Below are positions 9,077 to 18,721 of a stretch of DNA of 64,000 nt, one piece after another. Source of the stretch: Dokdonia pacifica. GTDB lineage: Bacteria; Bacteroidota; Bacteroidia; Flavobacteriales; Flavobacteriaceae. A model generated the notes under the pieces. That model was not told where the DNA came from. It was given only the letters and a program-made list of their open reading frames with translations, and did no database searches. Where the stretch lies: positions 1 through 64,000 of the forward strand of contig NZ_FZNY01000002.1 in the NCBI RefSeq assembly GCF_900188275.1, written 5' to 3'. Numbering within the stretch: position 1 is the first letter of the stretch; every line of letters starts with the position of its first letter. Position numbers and translations under genes: made by a program.

Positions 9077-9589
9077 TTACTTGGTGTATGGCAGTATCAT
9101 TTTAATGGATACTTCATTACGTGCTTTTTCATCATACACTTTAATATTGTAATCATGAGTATTAATAGAAGTGGTTCCAGATAAGTTATTTTCTTGTATT
9201 GTAAAATTCCAAATACAATTTTGAGTAATTCCTTTAATGGTGAGTTCTCCGCTTACGCGAAAACCAGCTGTCGTCTTTGTAATTGTCTTGCTTTTAAAAT
9301 ACAAACGCGGATGCTCTTTTGCAGCAAAATATTTCTTACTTCGCAAATGTCTACTTCGTAACCAATTATGAGTATCTAGGCTTTCTGTAGTCACAGATCC
9401 AGAAAAAATGGCTGTTGCAATTGTATTTAAATCAATTGCCCCTGTAAATTTAAAACCACTGAGTTCTCCTTCTACATCTTGATCTATAAACGTAAAATAG
9501 ATTTTTGTAAGTTCCTCATTTATGGTGATTTGCTGTGCATAGCATCCAAAAGAAAGTAGAAAAATAAATGGTAAAAGAGATAATTTCAT
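9077..9589 (-). CDS. YceI family protein
   Basis: The 170-aa protein has a signal peptide (MKLSLLPFIFLLSFGCYAQQ). The core shows the YceI lipocalin-like barrel pattern: FTFIDQDVEGELSGFKFTGAIDLN, then SLDTHNWLRSRHLRSKKYFAAKEHP, and GELTIKGITQNCIWNF near the end. YceI proteins bind isoprenoid or amide ligands in the periplasm and some help in stress tolerance. The ligand here is unknown. The stop codons of this gene and the DUF1223 gene nearly touch, and the gene is transcribed alone. Confidence 0.92.
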   Translation of the reverse strand: MKLSLLPFIFLLSFGCYAQQITINEELTKIYFTFIDQDVEGELSGFKFTGAIDLNTIATAIFSGSVTTESLDTHNWLRSRHLRSKKYFAAKEHPRLYFKSKTITKTTAGFRVSGELTIKGITQNCIWNFTIQENNLSGTTSINTHDYNIKVYDEKARNEVSIKMILPYTK

Positions 9590-9656
9590 AGTGATTATGC
9601 TATTATTGAAATGATAAATGTACTACATTAGAGGTATGAAATCATAAAAATCAAAA

Positions 9657-10058
9657 ATGAAAAAAATCATTACACTCCTTTTTATTACTTACATAATCTC
9701 TAGTTGTTCTAACCAAACTACTACAACTTCTATGCCTATTCAAGGTGATTTTGCTCATACCGTTTATTTCTGGCTTCATCGTCCAGATAACCCAGATGAC
9801 AGAAAAGCTTTTGAAGCTTCTTTGACTTCATTTATAAATCAATCTCCTTATATAACCACCAAACATATTGGTGTTCCCGCGGCAACTAATAGAGATGTTA
9901 TTGATAATAGTTATACCTATAGTTTACTACTTACATTTAAAGATAAAGCTGCCCAAGATCAATATCAAGACGAACCAGCCCATAAACAGTTTATAGCAGA
10001 ATCTTCTCATTTATGGTCTAAAGTATTGGTATATGATAGTGAAGATATACTAGAATAA
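9657..10058 (+). CDS. Dabb (stress-responsive alpha/beta barrel) lipoprotein
   Basis: The 133-aa protein has a lipobox ending at C17 (IISSC). The mature region fits the dimeric alpha-beta barrel Dabb family: HTVYFWLHRPDNPDDRKAFEASL at the start and YSLLLTFKDKAAQDQYQDEPAHKQFI near the end. In this family the protein dimerises to form a small barrel. The physiological substrate is unknown. The next gene begins 9 bp downstream, so co-transcription with the membrane proteins to 11623 is likely. Confidence 0.85.
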   Translation: MKKIITLLFITYIISSCSNQTTTTSMPIQGDFAHTVYFWLHRPDNPDDRKAFEASLTSFINQSPYITTKHIGVPAATNRDVIDNSYTYSLLLTFKDKAAQDQYQDEPAHKQFIAESSHLWSKVLVYDSEDILE

Positions 10059-10067
10059 GGTAGTATT

Positions 10068-11393
10068 ATGGATAAGCATACTCCAGAGCATATTACACAG
10101 TATCGTTACCAAAGTTGGCAAATTGAAATGCTTATTGCCGGCGGTATTTTATATGGTCTTTTTACCAGTGATAAAATATTACAAGCCTTTTTTGTAGATA
10201 ATTACGCAATAACTGATCTTACAACGAATAAGATTATTTTGCTCTTTGGCTCATTTACCATTACTAAAATTTTATTGATAGGATTTGCTGCAAATCTCTT
10301 TCTAAGAGCTGTATGGTTAGGGTATTTAGGCATTTCATTTTGGTTTCCGAATGATATCAATTATGATCGTCTCATTGGTACTGATTATTATAAAGAAACA
10401 TTAAAAACAAAACCTACAGCCTCAGAGCGCTTATTGATATTAGAAAAATGGTGTAACCTTAGTTTCTCCTTTGCTGTTTTATTGGGGTTCTTGTCTATAA
10501 GCTTATTTATAACGGTTTCTGCAATCATTTGGACATTAGGATTGTTTTCTACAGGTTATACCATAGCAGATACCCCTACATTTATCTATATACTCGTATT
10601 TGTACTTATTTTTATTCAAGTTGGAGTACTAGATAAATTCTTATTACGTAAGAAGAAAGATCGATTTCAATTTATTACAAAATTAAAAAGAGGTATTGTA
10701 CGCTTTTTCTCAATGATTACATTATCCTATTTTATACAAAGGGAATTCTTAGTATTACGTACCAATACTAACAAATGGTTACTCAGCAGTTTTATTATTG
10801 TCTATCTCTCTATAGCTATTTTAGCAGCAGCCAGTTCGATAGGTAGTTTTTATAATAGTGATGCTGCTTTTGATTTTTCTTTTTTTGATGATAGAGAAAT
10901 GTACGATGTTGCAAGTACTCCTAGAACACTCTATAATAGCTATATGAATAATTTATCTGATGGTAATAAAATATTTTGGGGGGCTATTCAAAGTGATATT
11001 ATTTCAGATGATTATCTTCAATTATTTGTCGTGTCCTGGAATGATTTTGATTATTATTTAGAAGATCGGTATGCACATTATGATGTAAAACAAAAATACC
11101 CTTCATTACCTACTGCAAAAGCAAGAGATTCTTTTAAGCTAGTAAATACCATTAATTGGCAGAAGTCTATGCGAGATTTGCTTAAAGTGAAGATTGATAC
11201 CACAACCATCCCTAATCTTGATTGGGCCAGATATAGGCATCCTATTACAAAAGAAGAAGGATACATTACGTATATCAATATTTCAAATATTTCGCATGAA
11301 AAGCATGATTTAGAGCTTATTGTACATCAAAAATTTAATAATAATGCTGAACGAGATCAGCAATGGTTTAAATTTCCATTTTGGAAACAATAA
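10068..11393 (+). CDS. Multi-pass membrane protein, unknown function
   Basis: The 441-aa protein has about five or six hydrophobic segments (around 20-38, 60-90, 130-160, 170-190 and 240-260). A mostly hydrophilic C-terminal domain (about 265-441) follows, rich in aromatic and acidic residues (DFSFFDDREMYDV, SWNDFDYYLEDRY). I do not recognise a family. It starts 9 bp after the Dabb lipoprotein gene and is followed within 2 bp by a 75-aa membrane protein, so the three probably form one operon. Confidence 0.7.
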   Translation: MDKHTPEHITQYRYQSWQIEMLIAGGILYGLFTSDKILQAFFVDNYAITDLTTNKIILLFGSFTITKILLIGFAANLFLRAVWLGYLGISFWFPNDINYDRLIGTDYYKETLKTKPTASERLLILEKWCNLSFSFAVLLGFLSISLFITVSAIIWTLGLFSTGYTIADTPTFIYILVFVLIFIQVGVLDKFLLRKKKDRFQFITKLKRGIVRFFSMITLSYFIQREFLVLRTNTNKWLLSSFIIVYLSIAILAAASSIGSFYNSDAAFDFSFFDDREMYDVASTPRTLYNSYMNNLSDGNKIFWGAIQSDIISDDYLQLFVVSWNDFDYYLEDRYAHYDVKQKYPSLPTAKARDSFKLVNTINWQKSMRDLLKVKIDTTTIPNLDWARYRHPITKEEGYITYINISNISHEKHDLELIVHQKFNNNAERDQQWFKFPFWKQ

Positions 11394-11395
11394 CT

Positions 11396-11623
11396 ATGGA
11401 AAAGAAAAGACTTAAAAGACAATGGTGGCTATATGGAACTATAGGAGCTTTGTTTTTGGGAAGTGGTCTTTCATTAATTTCAGAAGCAGGACATTGGAAA
11501 CATCAAGAGATGATTTGGTATCAATGGATAGGAGGGGGTATTATAGGATTAGCCCTTGCTATAAGTGGTGTGGTATTCTTAATTAATGCAGGAATTCTTA
11601 AAGAGCGTATTCGTAAACTATGA
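11396..11623 (+). CDS. Small two-pass membrane protein
   Basis: The 75-aa protein has two predicted membrane helices (about 12-32 and 46-68) and a basic C-terminus (LKERIRKL). I set the start at the ATG at 11396, 2 bp after the preceding stop. A TTG at 11381 inside the preceding gene is a less likely alternative. Its end overlaps the convergent efflux gene by 6 bp. No function is recognised. Confidence 0.65.
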   Translation: MEKKRLKRQWWLYGTIGALFLGSGLSLISEAGHWKHQEMIWYQWIGGGIIGLALAISGVVFLINAGILKERIRKL

Positions 11624-12835
11624 TTCTGAAGTTACGATCTGCTTATTTTGCATCCAATGTAACCACCCAATAATCCCTAGAGAAATAATTCCAGCAATCG
11701 TAAAACCTATAAACAGTGGGAGGGAAGATGTTTTTACAAAGCTTCCTATGTAAATACTAATAGGCACTGCCATCATTGTAGAGATAAATCCCGTAATAGC
11801 GGCTGCCATTCCTGCAATATGCCCAAGTGGCTCCATAGCCAGCGCACGTATATTTCCAAATAAAAACCCTATAGCAACAAATTGCGCACAAAAGAAACCT
11901 ATTAAAACGCCTACTGGAGGATTGATACCTGAAGAAAATAATACAACATATAAAAGCGAAATAAAAAAGAATGCAAACAATGCGGTATTCACTAATCGTT
12001 TCATACCCAATCGAAGTACCAATGTACCATTAAGGTATATAGCTGTTCCTATAGAAAAAGCAGTTGCCGCAAAGATATAGGGAAACTCTTCTTTTAACCC
12101 ATATTGCAATTCAAATATCTGTTGTGATGCACTTAAATATACCAAAAACGAGCCCACAATAAAGCCCGAAATAATGGTGTATGCCATGGTAGATTTTTGT
12201 AAAATAACTTCCTTAAAACCTTCAATAAATGATTTTCCAGAAAAAGGAATTTTATTAGCGTTTGTGAGTGTCTCGGGTTGCCTACGCCAAAACCAAATCC
12301 CTACGATGATACTAAAAATCACTTGTACGTAAAAAATACCTTGCCAATCATATTGTGTCATAATAAGCTTCCCTAAAGCAGGAGCAATGACGGGTACAAG
12401 TATAAATACCACTGTAATAAAAGACATAATTCGAGCCATGTAATCACCACTATACATGTCACGTATAATAGCAATACTGATCGTTCTTGGAGCTGCCAGA
12501 CCAATACCTTGTAATACACGCCCTATCAACATTACTTCAAGACTTTGCGCATACACACAGATAAAACTGGCAATAATAAATAATGTGAATCCCATATAAA
12601 CGATAGGCTTCCGTCCTATACTATCTGAGTATGGACCAAAGAAAAGTGGTCCCACGCCTAAACCTAAAAAAATGGCAATTACCAGTAATTGATTATCCAC
12701 ACTTTCTTTAATCCCTATTACAACACCAATCGTATCTAGAGCAGGCAATAAAGCATCTAGAGCTAATGCAGCAATAGACATTAATGATGCCATTAAAGTG
12801 ACAAATTCAAATTGAGATCTTTTCTGGTTTTGCAC
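11618..12835 (-). CDS. Bcr/CflA-type MFS multidrug efflux transporter
   Basis: This is a 405-aa, twelve-helix major facilitator. Helices start around residues 10, 45, 75, 100, 135 and 160, with six more in the second half. The loop 2-3 motif A appears as GPYSDSIGRKP and the following helix has LIGRVLQGIGLAAPRTISIAIIRD, both typical of the Bcr/CflA drug:H+ antiporter branch. The first codon is GTG at 12833-12835. Starting at the next ATG would remove the N-terminal cytoplasmic residues but keep helix 1 nearly intact. The drug or metabolite exported is unknown. It is transcribed alone. Confidence 0.9.
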   Translation of the reverse strand: MQNQKRSQFEFVTLMASLMSIAALALDALLPALDTIGVVIGIKESVDNQLLVIAIFLGLGVGPLFFGPYSDSIGRKPIVYMGFTLFIIASFICVYAQSLEVMLIGRVLQGIGLAAPRTISIAIIRDMYSGDYMARIMSFITVVFILVPVIAPALGKLIMTQYDWQGIFYVQVIFSIIVGIWFWRRQPETLTNANKIPFSGKSFIEGFKEVILQKSTMAYTIISGFIVGSFLVYLSASQQIFELQYGLKEEFPYIFAATAFSIGTAIYLNGTLVLRLGMKRLVNTALFAFFFISLLYVVLFSSGINPPVGVLIGFFCAQFVAIGFLFGNIRALAMEPLGHIAGMAAAITGFISTMMAVPISIYIGSFVKTSSLPLFIGFTIAGIISLGIIGWLHWMQNKQIVTSES

Positions 12836-13046
12836 GCTGCAAATGTAGCTGTTTAGAAATTGAAAAGAGTATCAATTTTGCTAATAAAGTAGAATATTAT
12901 ACATCTTTATCTACTGATAAAACGAGTGCAAAATGGAACCCTAATTTTCACACAATAGTAAGTGCTTTTTAGAGCTGTTTAGTTAACTATGATCGGTGTA
13001 CACTTTCATTAAAAAATATGGTGATACCTTAATACAAACAACCAAA

Positions 13047-14039
13047 ATGAAAAAAATATATCTTGTGATGATGCTTCTAGGAAGCGTCATTTCTTGTAGT
13101 GATGATACTACGACCAATCTACTTATAGATGATGCCATAAGTAGTGGTGGCTTTATAAGAACCCTTCAGTTTAATAATTCTGATTTAATACTGAATGACA
13201 CCAACAGTACTTTTAGTGTTGATATAGAAATACAAGATGAGCAACAAGGCGCTCTACTAGACAATGTAGAAGTGTATGCACGCTTTAAGGATCATAATCC
13301 AGATAATGGTGATCAATCCTCTTCCGAAGTGTTTGTAAAAAGAGTTGAAGAAACTGTTTTTACTACGGGGGCAAATAACCTACCGACCACTACATTGGAG
13401 TTGACATATGCAGAGTTAATTGGAGCTACACAAATTTTGAATGAAAACATACAATGTAAAGATCAATTTTTAGTGCGATTGGTATTGAATTTAACAGATG
13501 GAAGATCATTCTCTATTAATGATGGTGCGTCTTCTTCTGTGATTGCTTTTGATACTATTTTTAGTTCTCCGTTTTGTTATACCCTTAATATAGTAACGCC
13601 TATCGCTGCCGATAGATTTGTTGGAACTTATCAATACCAATCTACTGTAGATGGACCTATTGGCCCCACTTTTGGCTTACCAAACACAGTAGAAATACGC
13701 GTAGGAGAATCACCAAATACGAGAATATTTGAAGCCAATTATATTGTCTCTCGCCTTAATGAACCCGCGCGAACATTTCGATTTGTTGTTAATTGTGATG
13801 AAATTATATTTAGAAAAAATCAACTTTCTAGCTTTTTTAGTTGGTGTAGACCAGAGGAAGGAGGTGGTTTTTCTTTTGGAGGTCCGCCTATATTGTTAGG
13901 CCCAGATACAGAAAATGCAGTGGTAGATAGTAATGATGATACAACTTTTGAATTACGATTTGTAGAAGGATATCTAGGATGGGACGGAGATTGTGATTTT
14001 GGAACGGTAGGCGTTAGTGTGTTATTTACAAAACAATAA
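13047..14039 (+). CDS. Predicted lipoprotein, unknown function
   Basis: The 330-aa protein has a lipobox with C17 (GSVISCSDD). The ATG at 13047 is preferred over an in-frame GTG 51 bp upstream because it places the signal peptide at the N-terminus. The mature protein is acidic and beta-rich (IQDEQQGALLDNVEVYARFKD, and a late RVGESPNTRIFEANY). Several cysteines in the second half are consistent with an outer-membrane-attached extracellular protein. No conserved domain is recognised. A hairpin and a long palindromic repeat follow the stop. Confidence 0.7.
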   Translation: MKKIYLVMMLLGSVISCSDDTTTNLLIDDAISSGGFIRTLQFNNSDLILNDTNSTFSVDIEIQDEQQGALLDNVEVYARFKDHNPDNGDQSSSEVFVKRVEETVFTTGANNLPTTTLELTYAELIGATQILNENIQCKDQFLVRLVLNLTDGRSFSINDGASSSVIAFDTIFSSPFCYTLNIVTPIAADRFVGTYQYQSTVDGPIGPTFGLPNTVEIRVGESPNTRIFEANYIVSRLNEPARTFRFVVNCDEIIFRKNQLSSFFSWCRPEEGGGFSFGGPPILLGPDTENAVVDSNDDTTFELRFVEGYLGWDGDCDFGTVGVSVLFTKQ

Positions 14040-14062
14040 ACACATACCCTTATAAGAAATTG

Positions 14063-14096
14063 AAAAGCTATCAGATGTATTCTGATGGCTTTTTTG
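14063..14096 (+). terminator. Intrinsic terminator
   Basis: AAAAGCTATCAGA and TCTGATGGCTTTT form a stem with one wobble pair around TGTAT and run into T residues. It lies downstream of the lipoprotein gene and directly before the modular repeat at 14101. Confidence 0.82.
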
Positions 14097-14100
14097 TTGT

Positions 14101-14232
14101 ATACGCTTTACCATTTCATTCTCCCTTCGGTCGTGAACCAGCCTGCCGGCAGGCTGGTCTCGCGAGCTCGATTTACCGCTTCGCTCTCCCTACGGTCATG
14201 AATCTCACGAGCTCGATTTCGCGAAAGCGTAT
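14101..14232 (+). repeat. Long modular palindromic repeat, two tandem units
   Basis: Two units of the repeat family lie head to tail. Each reads from an ATACGCTTTA- or TACCGCTTCGCTCTCCC-like left part through GGTCGTGAA or GGTCATGAATCTC to a CGAGCTCGATT right part. The block ends in TTTCGCGAAAGCGTAT. Between the units lies a GCCTGCCGGCAGGC palindrome. The block begins with ATACGCTTT and ends with AAAGCGTAT, giving short terminal inverted repeats. An apparent frame across the block is not a gene. Confidence 0.88.
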
Positions 14233-14340
14233 AAAAAACAATTCAAATAGCCATAGTGACAATTCAACGTATTGTGATATGATTATATGTAACAAAACAA
14301 TTCTTTTGTACTCTAGTTAGTAACAATCAATCAAAAAATC

Positions 14341-15999
14341 ATGAAATCAATCACATTCAAATTAATGGTATGCGCTCTACTAGTGTTCATCAGTACTGGA
14401 ATTCTTAGAAGCCAAGAGGCATTAACTACGTCACAATGGCAAGAAGATTTAAAATATCTACAAAAAACAGTGCATGAAAACTATCCATTTTTATTTAAAA
14501 AAATAGATCGTACTACTTGGGATGCGGAAGTAGAAAAGTTGTATCATCAAATCCCGACATTAGCATCTCATGAAATCAAAGTTAGTCTCACCAGAATGGT
14601 CTCTCTTTTTGAATATGGGCATACACAAATACCCTTTAGCACTTTAGCAAAAGAAGCCGTATTACCTATTAATCTATACCATTTTGAAGATGGTGTTTTT
14701 GTAGAAGGGGTACAAAAAGAACATCAAAACCTTTTAGGAGCTAAGGTGATCAAAGTAGGGGATATGCCTATAGAAGATGCTTTAAAAGCAGTACGACCTG
14801 TTGTTCCTGTAGAAAATGATAGTTACTTTAAAGCTTATGGACTTCGTTTCTTAACGGTTCCTTCTATTTTGCATGCCCAAGGAGTTGTTTCAGAATTTTC
14901 AACGAGTATCCCATTAACGTTAGAAAAAGATGGAAAAACCTTTGTATATACACTTACGGCTGTAGCGCTTAAAGAACTCTCTAGAGATTATGGATTTACC
15001 ATTCCAAATGAATCATGGGTAAGCGTTAGAAAACAAAATACAACCCCTTTATTTTTGAAAGAGTTAAACGAAAAATTTTACTTCTTCGAATATCTAGAAG
15101 CATCAAAAACAATGTATGTGCGTCAGAGTTCTGTGTTTAATGATGAAAAAGAAACCTTAGCAGATTTCTATAAGCGTTTGTTTGCTGCTATAGATACTCA
15201 TGATGTAGAAAAACTTGTCTATGATGTCCGTTTAAATGGAGGCGGAAATAATTACAATAATAAACCACTCATTAAAGGGATTATGGCGCGTCCACATCTC
15301 AATAAAAAAGGAGCCTTTTTTTATATCATAGGTCGTAATACGTTTTCTGCTTGTCAGAACCTTACCAATGAGATAGAAAACTACACAGAAGCCATCTTTG
15401 TAGGAGAACCCACAGCTGAGAATAAAAACTTTTATGGAGATGCCAGACGTGTGACCTTACCAAATTCAAAAATGAATGCGTATTTATCCTATGCATGGTG
15501 GCAAGACATGCCACAATGGGAAAATAAGGATTGGACCATCCCACACATTGCAGTAACGATGACTTCTACAGATTATATACAGAATGAAGACCCTGTTTTA
15601 CAAGCCGCTTTAAACTATACAGATACAGATTTTATACTAGATCCTACCAAGCATTTAACACAGCTATTTACAGAAGGGAAGATGGAGCAGTTTGAAAAAG
15701 ACGCATTAAAAATAGCAAAAGACCCTTCTTATAAATATTCAAATTTTGAAAAAGAACTTGGCGAAGCCGGCTATCGTTTATTTTCACAAGGGATGACAGA
15801 CGCAGGCATCTATATCATGCAAATTGTAACAAAAGCATACCCAGCATCTCCAGGAGCCTGGTACAGCCTGGCAAGTGCGCAAGAGCAAATGCAACAACTG
15901 GATCAAGCAAAAAAGAATTACAAGAAGATTTTAACCCTTGACCCGAGTAGTACTTTAGCGACTACGGTGAAGAAACGATTAGCCAAGCTATCTAATTAA
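14341..15999 (+). CDS. S41-like serine peptidase family protein with C-terminal TPR
   Basis: The 552-aa protein has a signal peptide (about 1-25). Residues 30-440 match a peptidase S41/tail-specific protease-like fold, with YDVRLNGGGNNYN (294-306) and a putative nucleophile S336 in GRNTFSACQN. A GEPTAENKNFYGDA stretch follows, as in other Bacteroidota S41-like proteins. Residues about 500-550 form a TPR (AWYSLASAQEQMQQLDQAKKNYKKIL). It is probably periplasmic or surface-exposed, and the substrate is unknown. Whether the Ser/Lys dyad is complete was not verified. It is a single gene between two repeat blocks. Confidence 0.82.
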   Translation: MKSITFKLMVCALLVFISTGILRSQEALTTSQWQEDLKYLQKTVHENYPFLFKKIDRTTWDAEVEKLYHQIPTLASHEIKVSLTRMVSLFEYGHTQIPFSTLAKEAVLPINLYHFEDGVFVEGVQKEHQNLLGAKVIKVGDMPIEDALKAVRPVVPVENDSYFKAYGLRFLTVPSILHAQGVVSEFSTSIPLTLEKDGKTFVYTLTAVALKELSRDYGFTIPNESWVSVRKQNTTPLFLKELNEKFYFFEYLEASKTMYVRQSSVFNDEKETLADFYKRLFAAIDTHDVEKLVYDVRLNGGGNNYNNKPLIKGIMARPHLNKKGAFFYIIGRNTFSACQNLTNEIENYTEAIFVGEPTAENKNFYGDARRVTLPNSKMNAYLSYAWWQDMPQWENKDWTIPHIAVTMTSTDYIQNEDPVLQAALNYTDTDFILDPTKHLTQLFTEGKMEQFEKDALKIAKDPSYKYSNFEKELGEAGYRLFSQGMTDAGIYIMQIVTKAYPASPGAWYSLASAQEQMQQLDQAKKNYKKILTLDPSSTLATTVKKRLAKLSN

Positions 16000-16010
16000 T
16001 ATGTTTTTTT

Positions 16011-16098
16011 ATACGCTTTAGCGTTTTACTCTCCCTATGGTTGTGAACCTGCCTACCGGCAGGCAGGTCTCATAAGTACGCTTTCGCGAAAGCGTATA
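16011..16098 (+). repeat. Modular palindromic repeat
   Basis: One unit of the family: ATACGCTTTAGCG, then CTCTCCCTATGGTTGTGAACC, then a CCTACCGGCAGGCAGG palindromic insert, ending in the TACGCTTTCGCGAAAGCGTA palindrome. It follows the S41-like gene on the same strand. Confidence 0.88.
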
Positions 16099-16110
16099 CA
16101 AGAAATTCTA

Positions 16111-16154
16111 TACAAAAGAGACGATCTGGTAATTGCTAGATCGTCTCTTTTGTA
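16111..16154 (+). terminator. Long hairpin, probable terminator
   Basis: A 17-bp perfect stem runs from 16111-16127 (TACAAAAGAGACGATCT) to 16138-16154 around a 10-nt loop. The T-rich right arm (CTCTTTTGTA) suggests termination after the S41-like gene, although the T tract is weak. Confidence 0.65.
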
Positions 16155-16244
16155 GGAAATTAAAAGTTTAGTAGGCTATTTAAATTGTTAATAATTAGGA
16201 TTCTATTTCATTAAAAGACAATTATCCTTATTTTTAAGAGTCTA

Positions 16245-17639
16245 ATGACTCATCTTATGAAAATGATGTTGAAACGATTTTATAATACACCATTCTTATT
16301 CTTTCTGCTCGTGATTGCCTGTAATGACGATCCAGATGTAATTACAGGAGAAGAAGAAATGATGCCTGAGGTTGCTGTTGAAGATTTGTTACCACAGTTT
16401 CTGATCAATACCAATGGCGCTACGATTGTAGACGAACCAAAGATAGATGCCGAATTAGTGATTGTAGAAGCAGGAGTAGAGACACACAGAGGTGCTATAG
16501 GCATTGAGATTAGAGGATCATCGTCACAACAATTTCCTAAAAAATCTTTCGGATTTGAAACCCGAGACGAAGCCAATGAAGATCTAGATGTCTCTTTACT
16601 AGGGTTTCCCGAAGAGGAAGACTGGATTTTATATGCGCCTTATAGTGATAAGTCATTGATGCGAAATCATTTGATTTATGAATTATCGAATGATATGGGA
16701 CGTTATGCAAGTAGATCAAAACTCGCTGAGGTTTATATCAATGGGGTTTATAATGGAATGTATGTCTTTATGGAGAAATTGAAACGTGATAGTAATCGTA
16801 TAGACATCAATAAATTAAAAGATGATGAAAATACGGGAGAAGATCTCACAGGTGGGTATATCCTTAAACTAGATAAAGCTGACGGTACTAACGAAACCCT
16901 ATATACCGATACAAATTCATTTCCTTCTCAAATAGATCCGCCTAATTCAACAATAGGGCAGGAGATTCATTTTTTATATGATGATCCAGATGATGAAGAT
17001 ATTACTCCTGAACAAAAAGAGTATATTTCTACATACGTAAATGGTTTTGAAACTGCACTTGCTTCAGATACGTTTACCGATCCTGATGTAGGCTATCGTG
17101 CTTTTATTGATACCGATAGCTTTATAGATTTCTTCTTGCTGAATGAGTTATCTAATAATGTAGATGGCTATCGTCTCAGTACTTGGATCACCAAAGACAA
17201 GAATGAAAAGTTGAAAATGGGACCTATCTGGGATTTTAATTTGGCTTTTGGAAATGCCGACTATTGTAGTGGAGGATCTAATATGGTGTGGGCATATCGT
17301 TTTAATGAACGTTGTTCTAATGATACGTGGCAAATTCCGTTTTGGTGGGAACGTCTTTTGGAAGACCCTGCTTTTGTTACTCAATTACAAGAGCGATGGA
17401 CTACATTACGCGCAAGTACATTTTCTGAGGGATATATCACAGAAAAGATTGATGATTATGTGACAGAAGTACAAACCAGCGGATCTGCGCAAGCCAATTT
17501 TTCTAGATGGCCCGTATTAGGTGTCTATGTATGGCCTAATAACTTTGTAGGATCTTCATATGATTCAGAAGTTACCTATCTAAAAGATTGGATTACACAA
17601 CGTTTAAATTGGTTAGATACAGAGATAGAGAGTCTGTAG
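16245..17639 (+). CDS. CotH kinase family lipoprotein
   Basis: The 464-aa protein has a lipobox around C26 (LLVIACNDD) and a CotH domain over most of its length. Recognisable elements are EIRGSSSQQFPKKSFGFE, DWILYAPYSDKSLMRN, a MYVFMEKLKRD element and GPIWDFNLAFGN, whose Asp would bind metal. CotH proteins are atypical protein kinases first described in spore coats. In Bacteroidota they are secreted or surface proteins whose substrates are unknown. Start codons at 16245 and 16260 are both possible. The gene stands alone and is followed by a degenerate repeat. Confidence 0.9.
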   Translation: MTHLMKMMLKRFYNTPFLFFLLVIACNDDPDVITGEEEMMPEVAVEDLLPQFLINTNGATIVDEPKIDAELVIVEAGVETHRGAIGIEIRGSSSQQFPKKSFGFETRDEANEDLDVSLLGFPEEEDWILYAPYSDKSLMRNHLIYELSNDMGRYASRSKLAEVYINGVYNGMYVFMEKLKRDSNRIDINKLKDDENTGEDLTGGYILKLDKADGTNETLYTDTNSFPSQIDPPNSTIGQEIHFLYDDPDDEDITPEQKEYISTYVNGFETALASDTFTDPDVGYRAFIDTDSFIDFFLLNELSNNVDGYRLSTWITKDKNEKLKMGPIWDFNLAFGNADYCSGGSNMVWAYRFNERCSNDTWQIPFWWERLLEDPAFVTQLQERWTTLRASTFSEGYITEKIDDYVTEVQTSGSAQANFSRWPVLGVYVWPNNFVGSSYDSEVTYLKDWITQRLNWLDTEIESL

Positions 17640-17672
17640 TATTGAAATTATTTTAACGATACTACTTTGTTG

Positions 17673-17724
17673 CTACGCTCTTTCTATGGTTGTGAACCTT
17701 TCTGCCGGCAGGCAGGAGTGTATA
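17673..17724 (+). repeat. Degenerate fragment of the modular repeat
   Basis: GCTACGCTCTTTCTATGGTT, then GTGAACCTT, then the CTGCCGGCAGGCAGG insert and GTGTATAAAG. The internal modules are recognisable but the GCTTTCGCGAAAGC end has decayed. It lies downstream of the CotH gene in the same orientation. Confidence 0.7.
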
Positions 17725-17791
17725 AAGACATCTTGAAAAATTGATAAAAAGTGTATCTTAGAGACAACATATGAATTGAGTCTATTTGTAC

Positions 17792-18478
17792 ATGAAAAAA
17801 GGAATTAAAGGGTTTTTACTATACGGCATACGAGAGATTGTCTTTGTAGTGATAGGGATCTTGATAGCCGTGAGTATTAATAATGCTAATGAGTCACGGA
17901 AATCCAAGAAAAACCTAGAAGGAATCCTAACCACCTATAAAGAAGATCTTAAAATAGATACGTTAACTATAGGACAAGTCTTAAACGTATTAGAGCAAAA
18001 AGAAAAGTTATTTACGCGATTTTTGAGTGATACGGTAACCATTGCATCTTATGAAGAGAAACCAGTAGCATTTGGTCTGGTATTATCATATACGCCATTT
18101 CAGTTACAAAAAAAGGGAATCCGGTCACTAGAAGGATTTGAGAGTTCGAGTAAAGAGTCTGATAGTTTGGTGATTCGTATTTTGGCAAATCATAGCATAT
18201 TTGATCATTTATTGAATACGACACATGAACGTATTGGTGAGGATATTGATGAGAATATGTATTATTTAAAAACAAATCATCCTTGGATAGGAGATTTATT
18301 AACAGGTAAAATAGATAATCCAGAGATGCTAGATTATTATATGAGCAAATCCTACAGAGCACGATTAGCAATTCATTACAATCTAGTATATAAAAATTTA
18401 CAGCCTTATTTACAACAATATCAGATCACAGCAAGAAAAACGCTAGAAGATTTAGATAAGCGATTACAGGAGGAATAG
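17792..18478 (+). CDS. DUF6090-like single-pass membrane protein
   Basis: The 228-aa protein has an N-terminal membrane segment in the signature context GIREIVFVVIGILIAVSINN followed by NANESRK. This is the hallmark of the DUF6090 family, common and often multicopy in Flavobacteriia. The remainder (about 40-228) is helical and presumably periplasmic. Function is unknown. The ATG at 17792 is preferred over a TTG 6 bp upstream. The gene is the last before the AT-rich spacer that precedes the radical SAM operon. Confidence 0.78.
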   Translation: MKKGIKGFLLYGIREIVFVVIGILIAVSINNANESRKSKKNLEGILTTYKEDLKIDTLTIGQVLNVLEQKEKLFTRFLSDTVTIASYEEKPVAFGLVLSYTPFQLQKKGIRSLEGFESSSKESDSLVIRILANHSIFDHLLNTTHERIGEDIDENMYYLKTNHPWIGDLLTGKIDNPEMLDYYMSKSYRARLAIHYNLVYKNLQPYLQQYQITARKTLEDLDKRLQEE

Positions 18479-18621
18479 GGTTGTATTGCAATTATTCTAT
18501 TTGACATAATATAAATTATAGTACAAATATCTCATTTTAGAATTATATAAGATTTTCGCTATTTGATAGCTATAATTAGACATTATGTAAAATTGCCGCT
18601 CACAAACGCTCGATTGTTTTA

Positions 18622-18651
18622 TAAAATAAATTGCTCTAGCAATTTATTTTA
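18622..18651. repeat. Inverted repeat, 13-bp stem
   Basis: A perfect 13-bp inverted repeat with a 4-nt TCTA loop. It lacks a T tract after the stem, so it is not an obvious terminator for the DUF6090 gene. Confidence 0.75.
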
Positions 18652-18700
18652 CACACAATTATCCAACCGCATAGCCACCGCCAAACGAACTTGCGTTAAG

Positions 18701-18721
18701 AAAATGTCCAGTGGACATTTT
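18701..18721. repeat. Inverted repeat, 10-bp stem
   Basis: AAAATGTCCA and TGGACATTTT are separated by a single G. It could be an operator-like palindrome or the base of a structured element. No protein is known to bind it. Confidence 0.7.

Noticed and set aside
14060-14320. An 86-codon open frame on the plus strand
   Set aside because: It runs straight through the terminator and the modular repeat block. The translated peptide reflects the palindromes and has no protein-like character.
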